Source: Myxococcota bacterium
Lineage (GTDB): Bacteria; Myxococcota_A; UBA9160; UBA6930
Direction: 5' to 3'
Length of the DNA: 64,000 nt
Assembly: GCA_028285625.1 (NCBI GenBank)
Contig: JANQOX010000025.1
Coordinates: forward strand, 580,461 to 644,460
Shown here: positions 29,097-38,397 of the stretch, piece by piece
Numbering within the stretch: position 1 is the stretch's first letter
Layout of the letters: each line of letters opens with the position of its first letter
Position numbers and translations under genes: made by a program
The notes under the pieces: model-generated
The model's input: only the letters and a program-made list of their open reading frames with translations
Database searches by the model: none
What the model was told of the DNA's origin: nothing

Positions 29097-30797
29097 CTAG
29101 AAGTCTGCCGCCGAGACGCGCACCACTTCCGACAGGGTCGTGGTGCCTTCGGCCAACTTGTTCAAGACGCTCCGGCGAAGCGTCACCATGCCCAGCCGGA
29201 TCGCCTCCCGCTTGAGCTCGGTCGCCGACGCCCCGTTGAGCACGAATTCCTTGATCTCCTCGCCGAGGCGCATGACCTCGTAGAGGGCGATTCGGCCCTT
29301 GTAGCCGGTCTCCGAGCACGCCCGGCAGCCCCGGCCGCGCTGGGGCGTCACGCCCTTGGCCTCGTCCTCGGACATGCCGGCGGCCACGAGGGCTTCGACG
29401 GCCACCTCGGGATCGGGCTCGGTGCACTCGGTGCAGATCCGGCGAGCCAGACGCTGGGCCACGATCGCGTTGACCGAGGACGACACCAGGAAGGGCTCGA
29501 TGCCCATGTTGAGCAGCCGGTTCACGGTGCTGGGCGCGTCATTGGTGTGGAGGGTCGAGAGCACCATGTGGCCGGTGAGCGCGGCCTTCACCGCGATCTC
29601 CGCGGTCTCGAAGTCGCGAATCTCACCGACCATGATGATGTCGGGGTCCTGCCGCAGGAACGAACGGAGGGCCGCGGCGAAGTTGAGCCCGATGTCGTCG
29701 TGCATCTGGACCTGATTGATGCCCTCGAGGTTGAACTCGACGGGATCCTCGGCGGTGGAGATGTTCTCGGAGATCTTGTTCAGCTCCGAGAGCGCCGAGT
29801 AGAGCGTGGTGGTCTTGCCCGAACCCGTCGGGCCGGTGACCAGCACCATCCCGAAGGGCTGGTGGATCGCGTCCTTGAAGACCTCGAGCTGCTCTTCTTC
29901 GAAGCCCAGCTTCGTCATGTCGAGCTGCAGGTTCGACTTGTCGAGCAGGCGCAGCACGGTCTTCTCGCCGAACAGCGTCGGCAGGACCGAGACGCGATAG
30001 TCCATCTCCTTGCCGCGCCCGAGCTTCAGCTTGATGCGACCGTCCTGCGGCAACCGCCGCTCGGCGATGTCGAGCTCGGACATGATCTTCACGCGAGAGG
30101 TGATCGCGTTCTTCAGCTTGAGAGGCGGCTTCATCACCTCGTACAGCACGCCGTCGATGCGGTAGCGGACCCGGAACTGCTTCTCGTAGGGCTCGATGTG
30201 GATGTCCGAGGCGTCCTTCTTGATCGCGTCGGTGAGCACCAGGTTCACGAGCTTGACGACCGGTGCGTCCTCGGACTCGCGGGCCAGCTCGCCGACGTCG
30301 ACTTCGTCGTCGTCGTTGACGACCTCCATGTCGGTGTCGTCGAAGTCGGCCATCACGTCGTCGATGCTCGACGACTGGTCGTAGTAGCGGTCGATGGCCC
30401 GCTTGATCTGCTCTTCGGAAGCGACGACGACCTCGACGTTGTATCCCGTCAGGAACTTGATGTCGTCGATGGCGAAGATGTTGCTCGGATCGCCGGTGGC
30501 GACGACCAGGGTCGAGCCGGCGCGGTTCACGGGCATCACGCCGTGCTTGAGCGCGACCTCTTCGGGGATGAGCTGGATCACCGCGGGATCCACCTCGAAC
30601 TCGTCGAGATCGATGCTCGGCACGCTGTACTGCCGGGCGACGAAGTCGGAGAGCTCGTTCTCCTGGAGGAACCCGAGCTTGGTGATCTGGGCGCCGAGGC
30701 GCCCGCCCCGGTCGTTGATCTCTTCACGTGCCTTTCGGAGCTGCTCCGTGGTGAGCAGATTCTCCTTGACCAGAAGCTCGCCGATCCGCTCGTTCAA
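29097..30797 (-). CDS. pilB: Pilus extension ATPase PilB
   Basis: 566 residues. N-terminal T2SSE_N domain (RIGELLVKENLLTTEQLRKA) with the MshEN-type repeat region that binds c-di-GMP in some homologues; GGRLGAQITKLGFLQENEL is visible. Walker A at ~322-330 (GPTGSGKTT), Asp box, Walker B IIMVGEIRDFETAE, His box LSTLHTNDAPSTVNRLL, and a tetracysteine zinc site (CTEC and CRAC). TTG start with GGGAAGG upstream; the upstream frame is low-complexity Arg-rich and unlike the family. First gene of pilBTC. Confidence 0.96.
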   Translation of the reverse strand: MNERIGELLVKENLLTTEQLRKAREEINDRGGRLGAQITKLGFLQENELSDFVARQYSVPSIDLDEFEVDPAVIQLIPEEVALKHGVMPVNRAGSTLVVATGDPSNIFAIDDIKFLTGYNVEVVVASEEQIKRAIDRYYDQSSSIDDVMADFDDTDMEVVNDDDEVDVGELARESEDAPVVKLVNLVLTDAIKKDASDIHIEPYEKQFRVRYRIDGVLYEVMKPPLKLKNAITSRVKIMSELDIAERRLPQDGRIKLKLGRGKEMDYRVSVLPTLFGEKTVLRLLDKSNLQLDMTKLGFEEEQLEVFKDAIHQPFGMVLVTGPTGSGKTTTLYSALSELNKISENISTAEDPVEFNLEGINQVQMHDDIGLNFAAALRSFLRQDPDIIMVGEIRDFETAEIAVKAALTGHMVLSTLHTNDAPSTVNRLLNMGIEPFLVSSSVNAIVAQRLARRICTECTEPDPEVAVEALVAAGMSEDEAKGVTPQRGRGCRACSETGYKGRIALYEVMRLGEEIKEFVLNGASATELKREAIRLGMVTLRRSVLNKLAEGTTTLSEVVRVSAADF

Positions 30798-31084
30798 GTG
30801 CCTTCCCCGCGTTGGGCCGGTGCACGGCCCTCGCCCGCGAGCGCGTCGCGCCCGTGCAAGGGAAACCCGTGGCAACCCGGACGGTTATCGGCCCACCCGA
30901 GGCGGACCTTTATGGCCGGGTGGAAATCCCGACCGCGGGGTCGGCGCGGCCCCGCGCGGGGGCGGCCCGACCGCCCGAAAGGGGCTCCGAGGGGCCGGGG
31001 GGCCCGCTGCAGCGGGTTCTTGGCGGACCGTGTCAGCCCCGCTTCCGGGACCCCTACGGCTCCGTTTCCGGGGCCGGTTGGCGC
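30798..31084. other. Gap between the flippase gene and pilB
   Basis: 287 bp, extremely GC-rich, no gene. It contains a perfect 14-bp palindrome (CCCGCTGCAGCGGG, 31003-31016) that may end ribF-flippase transcription, and several GC hairpins. The pilB promoter must lie here, but no convincing sigma-70 or sigma-54 element was found. Confidence 0.6.
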
Positions 31085-32140
31085 CTACGAGGGTGATTCG
31101 GCGCTCGCGAGCGCCTCCTTGAGGCTGCCGCCCCGCTGGCGCAGCATCAGCAGGCCGAGGCCCGTGATCGTGATCCAGAACACCCCGTGGGCCAGCGTCC
31201 CCACGGCGAGCGCCGCCTCGGGACCCACCCCGAAGGGCTGGAGCGCAAAGCGCGCGGCCGTGTGGTAGAGCCCGACGAATCCCGGCGCCGAAGGCAGCGC
31301 CACGGCCGCACCGACGCAGACCAGCACCGTGAGCGATGCCTGCGCCAGCGAGAAGGGGCCGCCCACGTCCACGCCCAGGGACAGCATCGTCGCGGCGAAG
31401 GGGATCGTCGAGCACGGCAGCCACAGCACCGCGCTGTGGAAGAGCACCCAGGCCAGGGAGCGGCCGCTGCGCAGACCCGACAGACCGTCGGCGAGACCGC
31501 GCACCAGCCCATCCACCCGGGTGGCGAGCGCGGCCGGCAGCACCGCGCCGGTGATGCGGGTCACCAGGTTCAGGACGCGCTCCGGCGCCGCGCGGAGCAC
31601 GGCGATGAAGACGAGCGGCACGGTCACGATCGTGCCCAGCGTCACCAGGACCGCCCGGGTATCGAGCCCCTGCACGCCAAAGGTGCCGAGCACGAACGCG
31701 GCAAGCAGCAGCACGAATACGGCGTCGACCACGCGTTCGACGATCACCGTCCCGAACAGCGCCGTGGCGGGCACGCCCGTGTCCCGCGAGAGCACCCACG
31801 CCCGGACGATCTCGCCCAGCCGCAGCGGCATCACGTTGTTGACCATGAAGCCCACGGCGGTCGCCCGAAAGAGCGCCCCGCGCTCGATCGTGGCGAGCCC
31901 TTCGGTGAGATGGCGCCAGCGCAGAGCGCGCACGTAGATCGACCAGACGTAACAGGGCACCGAGGGCAGCAGCAGGATCCACGGATCCGCGGCTCGCATG
32001 GCTTCCCAGATCGCCGAGAACGACACGTCGCGGAAGGAGAACCAGAGCGCCAGCGCACTCACGGCGAGGCCGAGGAGAACGCGCGGGTCGGTGACGCGAG
32101 GGAAGCCCCCGCTCGTGCGGTTCGATGCGTCGTCGCTCAC
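31085..32140 (-). CDS. Flippase-like integral membrane protein (LPG-synthase TM/YbhN type)
   Basis: 351 residues with about eight membrane helices. Family cues: LRWRHLTEG after the second helix, NNVMPLRLGEIVRAWVLSRDTGVP (conserved N-x-x-P-R-x-G-E/R motif), TVIVERVVDAV, and ALPSAPGFVGLYHTAARFAL near the C-terminus. This family (MprF-like transmembrane domain) includes putative lipid flippases, and members often sit with glycolipid genes. The stop is 288 nt from pilB. It overlaps ribF by four bases, so the two are co-transcribed. Substrate unknown. Confidence 0.87.
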   Translation of the reverse strand: MSDDASNRTSGGFPRVTDPRVLLGLAVSALALWFSFRDVSFSAIWEAMRAADPWILLLPSVPCYVWSIYVRALRWRHLTEGLATIERGALFRATAVGFMVNNVMPLRLGEIVRAWVLSRDTGVPATALFGTVIVERVVDAVFVLLLAAFVLGTFGVQGLDTRAVLVTLGTIVTVPLVFIAVLRAAPERVLNLVTRITGAVLPAALATRVDGLVRGLADGLSGLRSGRSLAWVLFHSAVLWLPCSTIPFAATMLSLGVDVGGPFSLAQASLTVLVCVGAAVALPSAPGFVGLYHTAARFALQPFGVGPEAALAVGTLAHGVFWITITGLGLLMLRQRGGSLKEALASAESPS

Positions 32141-33096
32141 CGCCGCCCGTCGCCTCCCGGCGCGAGGCGCGCGCGCGCCGCATCCACATCGCGCGCGATC
32201 TGCTCACGCAACGCATCGGGCCCTGCGAACCGCTGTTCGCCCCGCAGTTGGTGCTCGAAGCAGAGCTCGATCCGGCGGCCATAGGCCTCGACCTCGCGAT
32301 CGATCAGGTGCGCTTCGGCCAGCACCTCTTCTCCTTCCTTGAACGTGGGGCGACGGCCCACGTTGGTGACGGCGGGAATCTCCTCCCGGGAGCCGTCGCC
32401 CTCGAGGAATCGGACCCGACCCGCGTACACGCCCGACGCAGGCAGGATCTCGTTCTCCGGGTCGAGGTTCATGGTGGGAAACCCGAGGGTGCGACCGCGC
32501 CGGTCTCCCTCGATCACGCGCCCCCGCACGGCGTAGGGTCGGCCCAGCAGGACGGCCGCCTCGCTCACCTCGCCCTCGGCCAACAGCCCTCGGATCCGGG
32601 TCGAGTTGACGTCGCGTTCGCCGAGCTTGACCTCCGGGATGATGGTGACCGAGAAGCCGAGGTGCGGCCCCATCTCGGTGAGCGTGCGCATGGACCCTTG
32701 CCGGTCGCGGCCATAGCGGAAGTCGTAGCCCACATAGACCTCGGCCGGTCCGATGCGCTCGTGGAGGATGCGGCGGACGAAGCCCTCGGCGGGCTGGCGG
32801 GCAAAGTCGAGGGTGAAGGGCTCGACGATGGTCATGTCGAGCCCGGAGCCGGCGAGGAGTTCGAGCTTCTGCTCGAGCGTGGTGAGGAGCCGCGGAGACT
32901 GCTCCGGGCGGAGCACCCGGCGCGGGTGCGGCTCGAACGTGTAGGCGACCGCCGGCCCGCCCAGGGCGCGCGCACGACCGATCACCGTGTCGATGATCGA
33001 CCGGTGGCCCACGTGGAGGCCGTCGAAATTCCCCACGGTCAGGGCGGCTCCCGGGAGCGGGCCGGAGAGCGTGTCGCTGCCCTCGACCACCTTCAC
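32137..33096 (-). CDS. ribF: Bifunctional riboflavin kinase / FAD synthetase
   Basis: 319 residues. N-terminal adenylyltransferase with GNFDGLHVGHRSII (HxGH) and NSTRIRGLLAEGE (SxxR-type motif). C-terminal riboflavin kinase with GRPYAVRGRVIEGDRRGRTLGFPTMNL, ASGVYAGRV and VTNVGRRPTF. It makes FMN then FAD. Starts with MKVVEGSDTLSGPLPG. Divergent from lptG across 67 nt. Confidence 0.96.
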   Translation of the reverse strand: MKVVEGSDTLSGPLPGAALTVGNFDGLHVGHRSIIDTVIGRARALGGPAVAYTFEPHPRRVLRPEQSPRLLTTLEQKLELLAGSGLDMTIVEPFTLDFARQPAEGFVRRILHERIGPAEVYVGYDFRYGRDRQGSMRTLTEMGPHLGFSVTIIPEVKLGERDVNSTRIRGLLAEGEVSEAAVLLGRPYAVRGRVIEGDRRGRTLGFPTMNLDPENEILPASGVYAGRVRFLEGDGSREEIPAVTNVGRRPTFKEGEEVLAEAHLIDREVEAYGRRIELCFEHQLRGEQRFAGPDALREQIARDVDAARARLAPGGDGRR

Positions 33097-33127
33097 GCGA
33101 AACCGCCCCGGGCGGCCGTGCGCTCGC

Positions 33128-33156
33128 TTAACCGGACCATCGTCAACCGCTAGACT
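33128..33156 (+). promoter_or_regulatory. Possible sigma-70 promoter of lptG
   Basis: TTAACC, 17 bases, TAGACT. The start would fall about seven bases after the -10, at or beside the GTG at 33164, and no Shine-Dalgarno sequence precedes that GTG. This suggests a leaderless mRNA. Confidence 0.4.
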
Positions 33157-33163
33157 CCCGCGC

Positions 33164-34240
33164 GTGCAGACCCTGTGGCGCTATGTGGGCCGCCGATTCC
33201 TCTCGGCATTCCTGGGCTCGCTGCTCATTCTCGCCCTCGTGGTGCTCGTCGTCGACATGTTGGTCAACATCGACGAGGTGCTGGCGGTGACGGGTACCCT
33301 GGGCGGGGCCGTGGGGCACCTGCTGGTGCGCAACGCGGCGCTCTACCTGCCCTACCTGATCCCCGTGGCCACCTTCACGGGCACCTTCGTGGCCGTGGGG
33401 CAAGCCGCCCGAAGCAATGAGCTGCTGGCCATCAAGGCGGGGGGCGTTTCGCCCCTGCGCGCGCTCACCCCCGTCCTCCTGGTGGCGGCGGCCATCGCCG
33501 GGCTGGCTCTGCTGATGAGCGAGACGGTGACCATCCGCGCCGCCCGCAGCCTGGCTGCGATGTCCGGGCAGAGCGACGTGGCCATCCGCGCCGGCACGAT
33601 CTGGTACCACACGGGCCGCTTCGTCTACAACGTCGGCGACGCCGAAGGGGATGGCGACGGCAGCATGGTCCGCGACGTGCGCGTCTACGAGCGCGACGAT
33701 GCCGGTCGCCTGGTCCGCACGATCCGCGCTCGCCGGGCCCAACGACTGGAGCCGCAGCGCTGGTACTTCGAGGACGCGACCATCCGGCGCTTCCAACCCG
33801 GTCAGCCCGACGCCACGCCCGACCGAAAGCGCCTCCACGACGTGGAACTGATGCTGGCCGAGGACCGAAGCCCCCGGCTACAGGATCGCGAGCTGGCCGG
33901 CATGCCGGTCTGGGACCTCATGGCCTACACCAGCCAGATCAGCGAGCGCGGCGGCCACACGGGACGCGCCGGCGAGATGGTTCACGAGCGGCTGACGATC
34001 CCCTTCCTGGTCGTGCTCTTCGCCGTGCTGGGACTCCCACTGGGGATGCGCGTCGAGCAGACGCGCAGCCTGGCGCTCCCCGCCCTCGAAGGCGTGGTCG
34101 TCCTGTTCGTCTTCGTCTCGCTGCGCGAGTACGGCTCGAACCTGGTGCCCGCCGGCATCTCGCCAGCCCTGGCGCCCTGGGGCGTGGTCGGACTGTTCTA
34201 CAGCTACGGCGTCTGGCAGCTCTCACGCGTCCATCAGTAG
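33164..34240 (+). CDS. lptG: LptF/LptG family LPS export permease
   Basis: 358 residues. Three N-terminal and three C-terminal membrane helices flanking a periplasmic beta-jellyroll, the LptF/LptG layout: LWRYVGRRFLSAFLGSLLILALVVLVVDML, YLIPVATFTGTFVAVGQAARSNELLAIKAGGVSPLR (conserved cytoplasmic coupling region), and ERLTIPFLVVLFAVLGLPLGM. It moves lipopolysaccharide from the inner membrane with LptB. GTG start directly after a putative -10. It is a single gene here; its partner LptF is not in the window. Closer to LptG than LptF by general pattern, not certain. Confidence 0.88.
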   Translation: MQTLWRYVGRRFLSAFLGSLLILALVVLVVDMLVNIDEVLAVTGTLGGAVGHLLVRNAALYLPYLIPVATFTGTFVAVGQAARSNELLAIKAGGVSPLRALTPVLLVAAAIAGLALLMSETVTIRAARSLAAMSGQSDVAIRAGTIWYHTGRFVYNVGDAEGDGDGSMVRDVRVYERDDAGRLVRTIRARRAQRLEPQRWYFEDATIRRFQPGQPDATPDRKRLHDVELMLAEDRSPRLQDRELAGMPVWDLMAYTSQISERGGHTGRAGEMVHERLTIPFLVVLFAVLGLPLGMRVEQTRSLALPALEGVVVLFVFVSLREYGSNLVPAGISPALAPWGVVGLFYSYGVWQLSRVHQ

Positions 34241-34299
34241 CGCGCGGCACGACGCCGCGTCGCGAGCCGCGTCCCTACCCGTCTTCACGAGCGCCTTCG

Positions 34300-35187
34300 C
34301 TAGTCGCGCCGTCCGCCGGTGTTGAAGAGCCGAAAGAACTCGTGATCGGGCGGCAGCACCATGGTCGTGCCCTCGCCGATGGTCTTGCGGTAGGCCTCGA
34401 GACCGCGCCAGAACCCATAGAAATCGGCGTCGGAGGAGTAGGCCTCGGCATAGATCCGGGCCGACTCGGCGTCGCCCCGGCCCTTCTGGATCTCGGCCTC
34501 GCGCTCGGCCTCGGCGACGATCACGCGGCTCTCGCGGTCGGCCTGGGCCCTCAGACGACGCGCCTGCTCCTCGCCCTCGGCCCGGTTGCGGCGGGCGAGA
34601 CGCTCGCGCTCGGCCCGCATGCGCGCGAAGACGTTGGCCTCCGTCCCACGAGGCAGCTCCGTCCGGTTGATGCGAACGTCGTTGATCCGGATCCCGAAAC
34701 GAGAGAGGGCCTCGCCGCTCTGCTTGCTGATCGCCTCCATGATCTCGGCACGGCGGTCCTTCAGCACCTCGATCAGCGTGTGCTGGCCGATCACCTCGCG
34801 CACGTTGGCGCGCACCTGCTGCGCGATCTGGGTCTCCGCCTCGACGGTTCCGGTGGGAAAGGCCTTGTAGAACAGCAGCGGATCCTCGATCCGCCAGATC
34901 ATGTAGTTGTCCACGGCGATGCGTTCGCGGTCTGCCGTCTGGATCTCCTTCGGCTCCGAGCTCAGGTGGAGCCAGCGGCGATCGAAGGTGCGGACTTCTT
35001 CGAGAAACGGGATCCGCAGCGACAGCCCCGGCCCCGTGGGCTCTTCGCGCGGGTTGCCGAGCAGCAGGATGATCCGCTGCTGGTCCTCGCGGGTGACCAC
35101 GACGGGCCCGATGCCCTGCTGGCCCAGGGCGACGAGGCCTACGAAGAGGACCACGGCTCCGACGATCAGGTAGATCACGCGTCTCAC
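34300..35187 (-). CDS. hflC: SPFH protein HflC (FtsH modulator)
   Basis: 295 residues. One N-terminal membrane helix (VIYLIVGAVVLFVGLVALG), then the SPFH/Band 7 domain with GPGLSLRIPFLEEVRTFDRRWL, DNYMIWRIEDPLLFYK and the coiled coil FARMRAERERLARRNRAEGEEQARRLRAQADRE, then FYGFWRGLEAYRKTI and the C-terminal LPPDHEFFRLF typical of HflC. With HflK it forms a cage around FtsH at the inner membrane. Overlaps the hflK stop by four bases. Confidence 0.94.
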   Translation of the reverse strand: MRRVIYLIVGAVVLFVGLVALGQQGIGPVVVTREDQQRIILLLGNPREEPTGPGLSLRIPFLEEVRTFDRRWLHLSSEPKEIQTADRERIAVDNYMIWRIEDPLLFYKAFPTGTVEAETQIAQQVRANVREVIGQHTLIEVLKDRRAEIMEAISKQSGEALSRFGIRINDVRINRTELPRGTEANVFARMRAERERLARRNRAEGEEQARRLRAQADRESRVIVAEAEREAEIQKGRGDAESARIYAEAYSSDADFYGFWRGLEAYRKTIGEGTTMVLPPDHEFFRLFNTGGRRD

Positions 35188-36185
35188 GGCCGGGCCTCCG
35201 CCGCCGGCGCAGGCGCGGGCGGGGCCGAGCCCACCCCGGGCCGTCCGCCGCTGCCGAGTGGCAGATACGGCAGCACCGAAGCCGTACCGGGTTCGATCAG
35301 GATCTTCTCGACGCCAGGCAAGACCTGTTCCATGGCCTCGAGGTACATGCGCTGCCGCGTCACGTCGGGCGCGAGACGGTACGCCTCGAGCAGCGCCAGG
35401 AACCGCTGGCTCTCGCCCGTAGCCAGGGCGATCCGCTCGTCGCGGTAGGCGATCGCCTCTTCGACGTGCTCGGCGGCGCGAGCGCGTGCCTGGGGCAGCA
35501 CCTCGTTGGCGTAGCCCTCGGCCTCGTTCACCTTGCGGTCCCGGTCCTGGGCGGCCGCGAGGACGTCGTCGAACGCATCGCGAACCGGGCCCGGCGGCTG
35601 GACCTCCTGCAGCTCGATGCCCTCCACGAAGATGCCCGACTCGTAGCGATCGAGGATGGCCTGCAGCAGCTCGGCGGCCTCGTCCTGGATGAGACCGCGC
35701 TTCTCGGAGAGGACGTCGTCCACGCTGTTGCGGCCCACCACCTCGCGCATGGCGGCTTGGGACCCGTCGCGCAGCGTCTCGCGCAGGTCGGCGATGCGGT
35801 AGCGCGACTGGAAGGGATCGCGAACCTTGTACTTCACGACGAATTCGAGGTCGACGATGTTGTTGTCGCCCGTCTGCATCGCGCTCTCGATCCGGGACGT
35901 CTCGCTGTTCACGTCGCCGAACTGCTCTCGCGCGACGAGCCCGATGTTGGCGACGTCCATCGTCTCGATCGGCGGGGGCAGGTGCCAGTGCAGACCCTCG
36001 CGTACCTCGGTGGCGCGGTATTGCCCGAGCCGGAGGATGATGGCGGCCTCACCGGGGTTGAGCCGGTAGAACCCGAACGAGGCCCAGAAGCCCAGGGCCC
36101 CGAGAACGGCCAGCGCCATCACGGCCGTTCCCAGCGTGCGCGCCACGCCTCGACGCACCTGCTTGTCGGTATCGCCCTCCGCCAC
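35184..36185 (-). CDS. hflK: SPFH protein HflK (FtsH modulator)
   Basis: 333 residues. Lacks the long Gly-rich N-terminus of the E. coli protein (419 aa), starting instead with a short basic tail before the helix LGTAVMALAVLGALGFWASFGFY. The SPFH domain shows GLHWHLPPPIETMDVANIG, NIVDLEFVVKYKVRDPFQSRYRI and VQPPGPVRDAFDDVLAAAQDRDRKVNEAEGYAN, typical HflK motifs. C-terminal Ala/Pro tail. One base after the slipin stop codon; overlaps hflC. Confidence 0.94.
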   Translation of the reverse strand: MAEGDTDKQVRRGVARTLGTAVMALAVLGALGFWASFGFYRLNPGEAAIILRLGQYRATEVREGLHWHLPPPIETMDVANIGLVAREQFGDVNSETSRIESAMQTGDNNIVDLEFVVKYKVRDPFQSRYRIADLRETLRDGSQAAMREVVGRNSVDDVLSEKRGLIQDEAAELLQAILDRYESGIFVEGIELQEVQPPGPVRDAFDDVLAAAQDRDRKVNEAEGYANEVLPQARARAAEHVEEAIAYRDERIALATGESQRFLALLEAYRLAPDVTRQRMYLEAMEQVLPGVEKILIEPGTASVLPYLPLGSGGRPGVGSAPPAPAPAAEARP

Positions 36186-36186
36186 C

Positions 36187-36960
36187 CTAGGACCCCGAGC
36201 CCTCGCCGGAGCCGTCGGAGCCGCGCTCGTAGAACGGCTTCAGGATGTCGATCGGGATGGGGAACACGATGGACGAGCTGTTCTCGGTCGCGATCTCCGA
36301 CAGCGTCTGCAGGTAGCGCAGCTGCAGCGCAGAGGGCTCCCGTGCCAGCACCCCCGAGGCCTCGGCCAGCTTCTCGGCGGCCTGCGCTTCACCCTCGGCG
36401 TGGATGATCTTCGAGCGCTTCTCGCGCTCGGCCTCGGCCTGCTTGGCCATGGCGCGCTGCATGTCGCCGGGAAGGTCGATCTGCTTCACCTCGACCGCGC
36501 GCACCTTCACGCCCCACGGCTCGGTCTGCAGGTCGATGATCTCCTGGAGCTGGCGGTTGATTGCGTCGCGCTCGGCGAGAAGCTCGTCGAGTTCAGCCTG
36601 GCCGCAGACGCTGCGCAGCGTCGTCTGGGAGAGCTGCGACGTGCCGTAGAGGTAGTTCTCCACCTGGATCACGGCCTTCTCGGGGTGCAGCACCCGGAAG
36701 TAGATCACCGCGTTCACCTTCACCGACACGTTGTCGCGGGTGATCACCTCCTGGGGCGGAACGTCCATCACGATCTCGCGCAGGCTCACCTTCACCAGCC
36801 GATCGACCAGCGGGATGACCCAGCGAATGCCGGCCTCCTTGACGCCGACGTAGCGCCCGAACCGGAACAGTACGCCGCGTTCGTATTCCTGGAGGATGCG
36901 TACGCCCGCCAGGGCGAACGCCACGAGAACCGCGACACCGATCAGCGGTGACAAGAACAT
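36187..36960 (-). CDS. Slipin (stomatin-like SPFH protein)
   Basis: 257 residues. Short N-terminal membrane segment (LIGVAVLVAFALAGVRIL), then the stomatin motif YERGVLFRFGRYVGVKEAGIRWVIP, SLREIVMDVPPQEVITRDNVSVKVNAVIYFRV and YLYGTSQLSQTTLRSVCGQAELDELLAERDAIN. C-terminal coiled coil AEAEREKRSKIIHAEGEAQAAEKLAEA, and hydrophobic NSSSIVFPIPIDILK as in slipins. It pairs with the upstream NfeD-type protease, 9 nt away; in archaea the protease cleaves the slipin C-terminus. Confidence 0.93.
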   Translation of the reverse strand: MFLSPLIGVAVLVAFALAGVRILQEYERGVLFRFGRYVGVKEAGIRWVIPLVDRLVKVSLREIVMDVPPQEVITRDNVSVKVNAVIYFRVLHPEKAVIQVENYLYGTSQLSQTTLRSVCGQAELDELLAERDAINRQLQEIIDLQTEPWGVKVRAVEVKQIDLPGDMQRAMAKQAEAEREKRSKIIHAEGEAQAAEKLAEASGVLAREPSALQLRYLQTLSEIATENSSSIVFPIPIDILKPFYERGSDGSGEGSGS

Positions 36961-36969
36961 GGATTTCCT

Positions 36970-38397
36970 TCAGTTGCCCGCCGAGTCGGCGGACTGGGCC
37001 GGACGGACGTGGAGCCGCAAGCCCTCCACCCCGATCGCTTCGACCCGTGCGGCAGCGGCAATGGGCTGATCGGCACGCGCCGTCCAGTATTCGCCGCGAA
37101 TGAAGACCGTACCTTCGGGGTCGAGCGCCGTGTGCGCCACCCCCTGCATCCCGATCATCTCGGAAGTGCCGGACTGTTGGCGCACGCGCAGGGACCGGCC
37201 CACGGCGAACACGACGATCGCGCCACACGCGGCCATCCCGGCCACCGCAGGCACCAGCACCGGCCAGAACGAGACGTTCAGATCCGAGAGGTCCGGGCGG
37301 TCGAAGATCATCGATCCACCGAGCAGCAGGCAGGCCACGCCGGCGGCGAAGAGCAGTCCGAACGACGTGACGAACACCTCGGCCGCGAACAGGCCGACGC
37401 CGGCAAGCATCAGCAGCACCCCGACCCACGAGAACGGCAGCACCTGCATCGCGATCAGGGCCAGCACCAGGCAGACGGCCCCGGCGGCACCGGGCACGAT
37501 CAGCCCCGGCTGGTTGAATTCGATGTAGAGGCCCAGCAGGCCGGCCATGAACAGGATCACCGCCACGTTCGGGTCGACGATGACGTTGAGCACGCGCATG
37601 AGCGGCGTCATCTCGACGTCCACGACCTGGGCATCCTCGAGCGCCAGCACCACCGGCTCGCCGTCGAACTCGAAGGTGCGGTCGGCGAGCGCCTCCAGCA
37701 GCGCCTCCCGGTCGTCGGCCACCAGGTCGATCACGCCGAGTTCGAGGGCCTCCTCGGCGTCGACCGCCACCGACTCGAGCACGGCCTGCTTCGCCCAGTC
37801 GACGTTGCGGTTGCGTTCCTTGGCAATGGACTCGATGAAGGCGATCAGCATGTTCTCGGCCTTCTTGGCGGCGTGATCCTCGCCGCCCCCGCCCTCTTGC
37901 TGCTCGCCGCCCGGGCTGCCCCCGCCGATGCCCACGGGGTGGGCCGCACCGATGCTCGACCCCGGCGCCATGGCCGCCACGTGGCCGGCCAGCGTGATGA
38001 AGGTGCCCGCACTGCCGGCCCAGGCCCCGGCCGGCGCCACGTAGACGATCACCGGCACGTCCGACCCGAGCATCGCCTGGATGATGTCCTTGGTGGAAGC
38101 GACCAGTCCGCCCGGCGTGTCGAGTTCGAGGAGCAGGGCCGCCGCCCCGGCTTCGCCCGCGTCCGCGATGGCACGCTGGAGGTAGTCGGACGATGCGGGA
38201 TTGATCGACCCGCTCACTTTCACCACGTAGAGCGCGCCGCGGCGCTCGGCGGGCGTGGGATCGGCGATGCCGGGGCCCGCCAGCATGAGCGCACCCAGCA
38301 GCATGCACCAGACGGAGGCGCGAAGTCGCGGGCTGTGGCCTCCGGCCCGAAGGCGGGCCCGGTGCCGACGCGGGGCGGGCGGGGTTGCTCGGCTCAT
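36970..38397 (-). CDS. nfeD: Full-length NfeD membrane protease (ClpP-like)
   Basis: 475 residues, the long form. Signal peptide; ClpP-like serine protease domain ~55-260 with LELDTPGGLV, GAWAGSAGTFITLAGHVAAMAPGSSIGAAHPVG (nucleophile expected at Ser148) and, after a Gly/Glu-rich loop, KKAENMLIAFIESIAKERNR, in which one Lys would be the general base as in archaeal 1510-N. Four C-terminal membrane helices and an OB-fold NfeD domain (GMQGVAHTALDPEGTVFIRGEYWTARAD). Overlaps coaBC by four bases. Functions with the slipin next to it. Confidence 0.93.
   Translation of the reverse strand: MSRATPPAPRRHRARLRAGGHSPRLRASVWCMLLGALMLAGPGIADPTPAERRGALYVVKVSGSINPASSDYLQRAIADAGEAGAAALLLELDTPGGLVASTKDIIQAMLGSDVPVIVYVAPAGAWAGSAGTFITLAGHVAAMAPGSSIGAAHPVGIGGGSPGGEQQEGGGGEDHAAKKAENMLIAFIESIAKERNRNVDWAKQAVLESVAVDAEEALELGVIDLVADDREALLEALADRTFEFDGEPVVLALEDAQVVDVEMTPLMRVLNVIVDPNVAVILFMAGLLGLYIEFNQPGLIVPGAAGAVCLVLALIAMQVLPFSWVGVLLMLAGVGLFAAEVFVTSFGLLFAAGVACLLLGGSMIFDRPDLSDLNVSFWPVLVPAVAGMAACGAIVVFAVGRSLRVRQQSGTSEMIGMQGVAHTALDPEGTVFIRGEYWTARADQPIAAAARVEAIGVEGLRLHVRPAQSADSAGN

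Noticed and set aside
30850..30875. CGGGTTTCCCTTGC on the minus strand before pilB as a sigma-54 site
   Set aside because: Only nine bases separate GG and GC instead of ten.
30855..30905. A c-di-GMP (GEMM-type) riboswitch-like stretch upstream of pilB
   Set aside because: GCAAGGGAAACCC is superficially similar, but the second conserved block is absent and the orientation is away from pilB.
26733..31268. A 1511-codon open frame on the plus strand, and similar long ones (14438-19609, 5667-8633)
   Set aside because: They run antisense to confident pil genes; the translations are His/Arg/Gly-rich with no domains. High GC with few stops explains them.
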